This document shows positions 1 through 5,456 of a stretch of 5,456 bases of DNA, one piece after another (the first letter of the stretch is position 1; every line of letters starts with the position of its first letter). Below the pieces are notes generated by a model. The model made no database searches and was not told where the DNA came from. It saw nothing but the letters and a program-made list of their open reading frames with translations. Location: NCBI GenBank assembly GCA_937922105.1, contig CAKZVN010000054.1, positions 1 through 5,456 of the forward strand, read 5' to 3'. The stretch is from an uncultured Litorilinea sp. GTDB lineage: Bacteria > Chloroflexota > Anaerolineae > Caldilineales > Caldilineaceae. A program made the translations under genes and the position numbers.

Positions 1-1113
1 TTCACCAGCGGCACGACCGGACGCCCCAAGGGCGCAATCCACGTCCACGATGCCGTCCATGTCCACTACATGACCGGTCTCTATGCGTTGGACCTTCACC
101 CGGAGGATATCTTCTGGTGCACTGCCGACCCCGGATGGGTGACCGGTACTTCCTACGGCATCAGCGCGCCGCTTTGTCATGGCGTTACCTGTATCGTGGA
201 TGAGGCGGAATTCGACGCCGTCCGCTGGTATCGCATCCTCCAAGAGCAGCGGGTCACTGTCTGGTACACCGCGCCCACCGCGATCCGGCGGCTGATGCGT
301 CTGGACATTCACCCACGCCGCGAGTATGACCTTAGCGCGTTGCGCTTCATCGCCAGCGTCGGTGAACCGCTCAACCCGGAAGCCGTGGTGTGGGGCCTGG
401 AGCATCTAGGGTTGCCTATCCATGACAATTGGTGGCAGACCGAAACTGGCGGCATTATGATTGCCAACTACCCATGCAAGGAGATCCGCCCCGGCTCTAT
501 GGGCCTTCCGCTGCCAGGCATCCAAGCCGGCATCGTCCACCGGCACGAAGACGGTTCGGTCAGCGAGGAGCTTCGCCCCAACGTTGAGGGCGAATTGGCC
601 CTGCGCCCACCATGGCCCTCCATGTTCCGCGGCTACATCCACGACGAGCAGCGCTATCGCAGTTGTTTCGTGGGCGGCTGGTACCTGACCGGCGATCTGG
701 CGGAGCGCGATGAAGACGGCTACTACTGGTTTATCGGTCGCGCCGACGATATCATCAAAACCGCCGGGCACATGGTCGGCCCCTTCGAGGTCGAGAGCGC
801 GCTCATGGAACATCCCGCAGTCGCCGAGGCAGGGGTGATCGGCGTCCCCGACCCCATCATCGGACAAGTGGTCAAGGCCTTTGTCTCGTTGAAGCCGGGC
901 TTTGCCCCCACCGAGTCGCTGCGCTTGGAGTTGCTCGGTTTCGGTCGCCAACGCCTGGGTGCAGCCGTCGCGCCCAAACTCATCGAGTTCCACGACAACC
1001 TACCCAAGACCCGCAGCGGGAAGATCATGCGCCGGTTGCTCAAAGCCCGCGAACTTGGACTGCCCGAGGGCGATACCTCAACGCTCGAAACCACGGAGCC
1101 GACCCAGTCATAG
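1..1113 (+). CDS. acsA: Acetyl-CoA synthetase (AMP-forming), AcsA type; 5'-truncated by window edge
   Basis: Activates acetate with ATP and CoA, through acetyl-AMP, to acetyl-CoA in the cytoplasm. Frame 1 is open from the first base, so only the last 370 residues are present; numbering here is of this fragment. It starts inside the P-loop motif TSGTTGRPKG (residues 2-11). Next come SVGEPLNPE (119-127) and WWQTETGG (144-151); the tryptophan pair is the acetate-restricting signature of Acs enzymes. GWYLTGDLA (226-234) holds the ribose-binding Asp, followed by the hinge region GRADDIIK and VGPFEVES. PKTRSGKIMRR lies near the C-terminus, and Lys 341 is the catalytic lysine that protein acetyltransferases inactivate in Salmonella Acs. 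The C-terminal stretch, including GPFEVES and LPEGDTST, resembles Bacillus AcsA more than the longer E. coli Acs. The stop is TAG at 1111. The E1 gene follows after 79 bases without a clear promoter or terminator, so co-transcription is likely. A propionate preference cannot be excluded. Confidence 0.93.
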   Translation, partial: FTSGTTGRPKGAIHVHDAVHVHYMTGLYALDLHPEDIFWCTADPGWVTGTSYGISAPLCHGVTCIVDEAEFDAVRWYRILQEQRVTVWYTAPTAIRRLMRLDIHPRREYDLSALRFIASVGEPLNPEAVVWGLEHLGLPIHDNWWQTETGGIMIANYPCKEIRPGSMGLPLPGIQAGIVHRHEDGSVSEELRPNVEGELALRPPWPSMFRGYIHDEQRYRSCFVGGWYLTGDLAERDEDGYYWFIGRADDIIKTAGHMVGPFEVESALMEHPAVAEAGVIGVPDPIIGQVVKAFVSLKPGFAPTESLRLELLGFGRQRLGAAVAPKLIEFHDNLPKTRSGKIMRRLLKARELGLPEGDTSTLETTEPTQS

Positions 1114-1176
1114 GCTCGGTGCGCACTCCTATCAACGCTCCAGCCGGTATCTCACAGGGCGGCGGCTTGATCCGCT

Positions 1177-1187
1177 GAGGAGGAGGT
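1177..1187 (+). promoter_or_regulatory. Strong ribosome binding site of the fused E1 gene
   Basis: GAGGAGGAGGT contains a perfect AGGAGGT complement to the 16S rRNA 3' end (1181-1187), five bases before the ATG at 1193. It decides the start: the frame stays open upstream into the acs gene, but no comparable site precedes any earlier start codon. Confidence 0.85.
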
Positions 1188-1192
1188 CCCTG

Positions 1193-3240
<2,048 letters not shown>

Positions 3241-3244
<4 letters not shown>

Positions 3245-4542
3245 TCCACTACAACATGCCCAGTCTCGGCGCCGACATGGCATCCGGCACACTCCTAGAG
3301 TGGCTGGTCAAGCCGGGAGACCGCGTCAAGCGCGGGGATATCATCGCCGTCGTCGGCACCGAAAAAGGGGATATCGAGGTCGAAATCTTCGAGGAGGGCA
3401 CGGTGGACGCGCTACTGATCCCCGCCGGGACAGAAGCGCCGGTTGGGACGCCGATTGCCGTGATCCGTGGCGAGGGGGAGCCGGCAGGTCCCCCACCCCT
3501 GCCGGCACCAGCTCGCCCGGTCCAGCCCGTTCAGACAAAAGCGGAACAACCCGCCCCAGTCGCGACGCCGGCAGGAAAGAACGGCGCGGCGCGCGATACA
3601 CGCATCCGCATCTCACCGGTTGCGCGCAAACTTGCCGAGGAGTTAGGCGTAGACCTCACCGGCATTGTAGGGACAGGACCACAAGGCGCCATCTCGCGCG
3701 CCGACATCGAAGCCGCCGCGGCCCGCGCACAGTCGCGTGCAGCTCCGGTTACCCCGCCTCCGCCCGCTGCGCCGGCTCCTACCGAACCCGTGTCCCCTGC
3801 TCCCATGCCGACGCCTCCGAGCAAACCAGGCCCAGCCCTGGCAGACAAGTCGTCTGCCGACTTCCAAGCCGGCATGCGGCGCGCCATCGCACTCGCCATG
3901 GCGCGCGCGAATCGCGACATCCCCCACTACTATCTGATGACGCGTATTGACATGAGCCGGGCGCTGCGGTGGCTGGAAGCCGAAAACCTGAAACGCAGCA
4001 TTGCCGACCGTGTGCTGCCCGCGGTCCTCTTGGTGCGCGCCGTCGCGCTCGCGCTCACGCGCGTCCCGGAACTCAACGGCTACTGGATTGACGACCGCCT
4101 GCAAACCTCCGAAGCCATCCACATCGGTTTTGCCATCGCCTTGCGCCAGGGCGGCTTGGTCACCCCCGCGATCCATAATGCCGACATGCTGAGCATGGAC
4201 GAGACGATGGCTGCGCTGCGCGATCTGATCATGCGTACCCGTGCCGGGCGACTGCGTAGCTCGGAGTTGACTGACGCTACCATCACGGTCACCAACCTGG
4301 GCGATCTCGGCGTGGAAAGCGTCTTCGGCGTCATCTATCCTCCCCAGGTTGCCCTGGTCGGCTTCGGCAAGATCACCGAGCAACCGTGGGCAGAAAACGG
4401 TATGTTGGGTATCCGTCCTGTCCTGACTGCCACCATCGCCGGTGACCACCGCGCTACCGACGGGCGCACGGGCGGTCAATTCCTCGATCATGTCACCAAA
4501 CTTTTGTCGGCCCCAGAAAAACTCTGGGAGCCGGCTTCTTGA
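3241..4542 (+). CDS. Dihydrolipoamide acyltransferase E2 with a single lipoyl domain
   Basis: Core of a 2-oxoacid dehydrogenase complex: its swinging lipoyl arm takes the acyl group from E1 and the catalytic domain passes it to CoA. The 433 residues show the full E2 order. Lipoyl domain (1-78): MPSLGADM near the start and TEKGDIEVE (40-48), with Lys 42 as the lipoylation site. A Pro/Ala-rich linker (about 81-118) follows. Peripheral subunit-binding domain (121-158): ISPVARKLAEELGVDL and GTGPQGAISRADIE. A second Pro/Ala linker spans about 166-200. Catalytic domain (about 207-430): IPHYYLMTRIDMSRAL, VTNLGDLGVESVFG and GDHRATDG, with His 403 and Asp 407 as the HxxxDG active-site pair. The ATG overlaps the E1 stop as ATGA and has only a weak Shine-Dalgarno, so translation probably depends on ribosomes arriving from E1. 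An earlier in-frame start would lie deep inside E1. The true acyl group (acetyl or other) is inferred from context. Confidence 0.93.
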
Positions 4543-4547
4543 GGAGG
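4541..4547 (+). promoter_or_regulatory. Ribosome binding site of the acyl carrier protein gene
   Basis: GAGGAGG overlaps the last two bases of the E2 stop and lies nine bases before the ATG at 4557. It supports that ATG over the in-frame TTG at 4539, which lies inside E2 and would put this site within the coding region. Confidence 0.75.
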
Positions 4548-4556
4548 CAGAGCACC

Positions 4557-4811
4557 ATGAACGCGACCTTGCAGGCAGACCTGCGTGATTTATTTGTGGA
4601 GGAATTGGCTCGGATTGCACCGGAAGCCGACTACGAACACTTGGACCCGACCGCGGACCTGCGCGCCACGTTGGAGATTGACTCGTTCGACTTTCTCAAC
4701 TTCTTGATCGCATTGGATGCCCGCCTGGGCGTCTCCACACCGGAAGCCGATTACGGCAAACTCATCAGTCTGGACGATCTGGTGCGCTATTTCAGCGCGC
4801 GGCTGCAATAG
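4557..4811 (+). CDS. Stand-alone acyl carrier protein linked to a 2-oxoacid dehydrogenase operon
   Basis: Small acidic cytoplasmic protein of 84 residues, the usual ACP length. The sequence LEIDSFDFLNF (39-49) is the helix-II phosphopantetheine motif; Ser 43 would carry the 4'-phosphopantetheine arm after modification by a holo-ACP synthase. The preceding LDPTADLRATL matches the loop before helix II. The tail VSTPEADYGKLISLDDLVRYF looks like helix III-IV of ACPs dedicated to one partner system rather than the housekeeping fatty-acid AcpP, whose motif is usually DSLDTVE. It starts 14 bases after E2 and is the last gene before a strong hairpin, so it belongs to the acs-E1-E2 unit. No ketosynthase or other fatty-acid or polyketide gene is in the window. 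Its partner may be E2, the acyl-CoA synthetase or the lipoylation pathway; which one is unknown. Identity as an ACP is firm and its role is open. Confidence 0.9.
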   Translation: MNATLQADLRDLFVEELARIAPEADYEHLDPTADLRATLEIDSFDFLNFLIALDARLGVSTPEADYGKLISLDDLVRYFSARLQ

Positions 4812-4836
4812 CCGCAATCAGGTAAGGCGACATCGG

Positions 4837-4892
4837 GTGCGGCGCGTCCAGAGCACACGCGCCGCACTCAAGCTAGCCACCGCTAACTTTTT
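4837..4892 (+). terminator. Perfect 11-bp stem-loop with a delayed T run; probable operon terminator
   Basis: GTGCGGCGCGT (4837-4847) and ACGCGCCGCAC (4857-4867) are perfect inverted repeats around a nine-base loop. A G-U and a G-C pair (4836/4868, 4835/4869) can extend the stem. A five-T run lies at 4888-4892, preceded by a weak four-pair stem, TAGC (4874-4877) with GCTA (4882-4885). The T run is about 20 bases after the main stem, so this is not a textbook intrinsic terminator. It may act with the second stem, assist Rho, or protect the mRNA 3' end. Its position 25 bases after the last operon gene fits all three. Confidence 0.55.
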
Positions 4893-4965
4893 CCCTAATC
4901 GCCTTTATCTTCCCACTTCAGGCCTTCCGCATCACCCTTAATACGTCTCCGCACGGCGCTTACCC

Positions 4966-4994
4966 TTGAATCCGCCGGTCCCGTATGTTACCCT
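4966..4994 (+). promoter_or_regulatory. Candidate sigma70 promoter with extended -10 (distal)
   Basis: TTGAAT (4966-4971) and TACCCT (4989-4994) are 17 bases apart. TG at 4986-4987 gives the TGn extended -10 context. The -35 matches consensus at four of six bases and the -10 at three of six, so the extension carries part of the support. A transcript would begin near 5001 and have a leader of about 160 bases before the phosphatase gene. Confidence 0.35.
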
Positions 4995-5051
4995 GCACCT
5001 GAACCTCTGCCTGCGTGCTCTGCGCCGGTGTGATCCCATACAGGCTCGGCT

Positions 5052-5081
5052 TTGTCGGGCGGCTTCCCGCTCTGGTAGACT
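5052..5081 (+). promoter_or_regulatory. Candidate sigma70 promoter (proximal)
   Basis: TTGTCG (5052-5057) and TAGACT (5076-5081) are 18 bases apart, each matching the consensus at four of six positions. Transcription would start near 5088, about 70 bases before the phosphatase ATG. This is the simpler of the two candidates by leader length. Both are calls from pattern only. Confidence 0.4.
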
Positions 5082-5112
5082 GTCCTGCGTGGGTCATCAT
5101 TCGAGGCAGCAA

Positions 5113-5130
5113 GCAGCCCAGTGTGGCTGC
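5113..5130. repeat. Small inverted repeat in the leader of the thrH-like gene
   Basis: GCAGCC (5113-5118) and GGCTGC (5125-5130) form a six-pair perfect inverted repeat with a six-base loop, 29 bases before the ATG and just upstream of the ribosome binding site. It could be a leader hairpin or an operator half-site pair. Six pairs can occur by chance in GC-rich DNA. Confidence 0.3.
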
Positions 5131-5144
5131 AACCAGGCTAGATC

Positions 5145-5149
5145 AAGGA
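5145..5149 (+). promoter_or_regulatory. Ribosome binding site of the thrH-like gene
   Basis: AAGGA lies ten bases before the ATG at 5160, slightly long but workable. An in-frame TAG at 5139-5141 limits the start to this ATG or a TTG at 5151, which is too close to the site. Confidence 0.5.
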
Positions 5150-5159
5150 CTTGCGTAAC

Positions 5160-5456
5160 ATGACGTTGGCTCCGCCGATTTTGGCAACCGACTTGGAAGG
5201 TATCCTGCTCCCTGAAATTTGGATCGCGGTGGCGGAGCGCACCGGGATCGAGCAACTCCGGCTCACGACGCGGGACATTGACGATTATGACAAGCTCATG
5301 GGCATGCGCCTGGACATTTTGCGCCGGCACGGGTTAGGACTACACGACCTCCAGGACGTCATTGCGGGCATGGATATCCTGCCGGGGGCTGCCGAGTTCC
5401 TGGCTTGGGTCAAGCCGCGGGTCCCCTTGATCATTATCACCTACAGCTTCTATGAG
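5160..5456 (+). CDS. thrH: ThrH-like HAD phosphatase (phosphoserine phosphatase/homoserine phosphotransferase family); 3'-truncated
   Basis: Only the first 99 residues are in the window; the family is about 200 residues long. The protein aligns by eye with Pseudomonas aeruginosa ThrH, a HAD enzyme that removes phosphate from phosphoserine and can pass it to homoserine. HAD motif I is ATDLEGILLPEIWIA (9-23), with Asp 11 as nucleophile and Glu 13 in place of the usual second Asp, as in ThrH. The cap region has TGIEQLRLTTRDIDDYDKLM (28-47) followed by RLDILRRHGLGLHDLQDVI, again ThrH-like. Motif II differs: ThrH has LSDTFYE, here it reads ITYSFYE (93-99), so the Asp after the motif-II Ser/Thr is replaced by Tyr. 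The gene has its own candidate promoters and lies beyond a terminator-like hairpin, so it is probably not part of the acs-E1-E2-ACP unit. Membership of the ThrH family is clear; the exact reaction is less certain. Confidence 0.85.
   Translation, partial: MTLAPPILATDLEGILLPEIWIAVAERTGIEQLRLTTRDIDDYDKLMGMRLDILRRHGLGLHDLQDVIAGMDILPGAAEFLAWVKPRVPLIIITYSFYE

Larger units (their letters stand above)
4812..5159. other. Intergenic region between the ACP gene and the thrH-like gene
   Basis: This 348-base stretch has no convincing gene. Its left part holds a GC-rich hairpin and a short T run, probably the end of the upstream operon. Its right part holds two candidate promoters and a small inverted repeat in front of the phosphatase gene. 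Short open frames here lack ribosome binding sites or protein-like composition. No tRNA, CRISPR or transposon end was seen. Confidence 0.7.

Noticed and set aside
406..993. Open frame of 195 codons on the minus strand opposite acs
   Set aside because: Antisense to conserved Acs motifs; no domain recognised.
902..1192. N-terminal extension of E1 starting inside the acs gene
   Set aside because: The extra 97 residues are Acs DNA read in the wrong frame, while a near-perfect Shine-Dalgarno precedes the ATG at 1193.
1114..1192. Possible promoter or terminator between acs and E1
   Set aside because: No paired -35/-10 boxes and no stem with a T run were found; only a weak four-pair repeat (1162-1175) is visible.
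3643..4620. Open frame of 325 codons on the minus strand opposite the E2 catalytic domain
   Set aside because: Antisense to E2, with no known motif and shadow-like composition.
4966..5163. Possible 65-residue protein in the intergenic region before the phosphatase gene
   Set aside because: It begins at a TTG without a clear ribosome binding site, has Cys/Arg-rich non-protein-like composition, and covers the promoter candidates and the phosphatase start.

Overview
The window is GC-rich, compact bacterial DNA with every recognisable gene on the + strand. The sequence alone does not fix a species. A ThrH-type HAD phosphatase (a family best known from Pseudomonas), the sigma70-like promoter candidates and the codon use point to a proteobacterium, most likely a gammaproteobacterium. 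That placement is inference.

Layout. (1) 1-1113: the C-terminal 370 residues of an acetyl-CoA synthetase of the AcsA type; its N-terminus lies outside the window. (2) 1193-3244: one 683-residue protein in which the alpha and beta halves of a thiamine-diphosphate 2-oxoacid dehydrogenase E1 are fused. (3) 3241-4542: a 433-residue dihydrolipoamide acyltransferase (E2) with one lipoyl domain, one subunit-binding domain and a complete catalytic domain; its ATG overlaps the E1 stop as ATGA. (4) 4557-4811: an 84-residue stand-alone acyl carrier protein with an intact DSFD phosphopantetheine site. Gaps of 79, -4 and 14 bases and strong Shine-Dalgarno sites indicate one transcription unit. (5) 4812-5159: a 348-base intergenic region that begins with a perfect 11-bp inverted repeat, probably the operon's terminator, and ends with two candidate promoters. 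(6) 5160-5456: the first 99 residues of a ThrH-like phosphatase, cut by the window end.

How the genes may work together. Acs makes acetyl-CoA from acetate, ATP and CoA. E1 and E2 would oxidatively decarboxylate a 2-oxoacid, most likely pyruvate, and pass the acyl group through lipoate to CoA. The two routes converge on acetyl-CoA. The acyl carrier protein is the odd member: canonical pyruvate dehydrogenase operons do not contain one, and it sits where an E3 (dihydrolipoamide dehydrogenase) gene would often be. It may accept acyl groups from E2 or the synthetase, or supply octanoyl groups for lipoylation of E2. Neither role can be decided from sequence. This Acs / fused E1 / E2 / ACP set without E3 is the most interesting part of the window.
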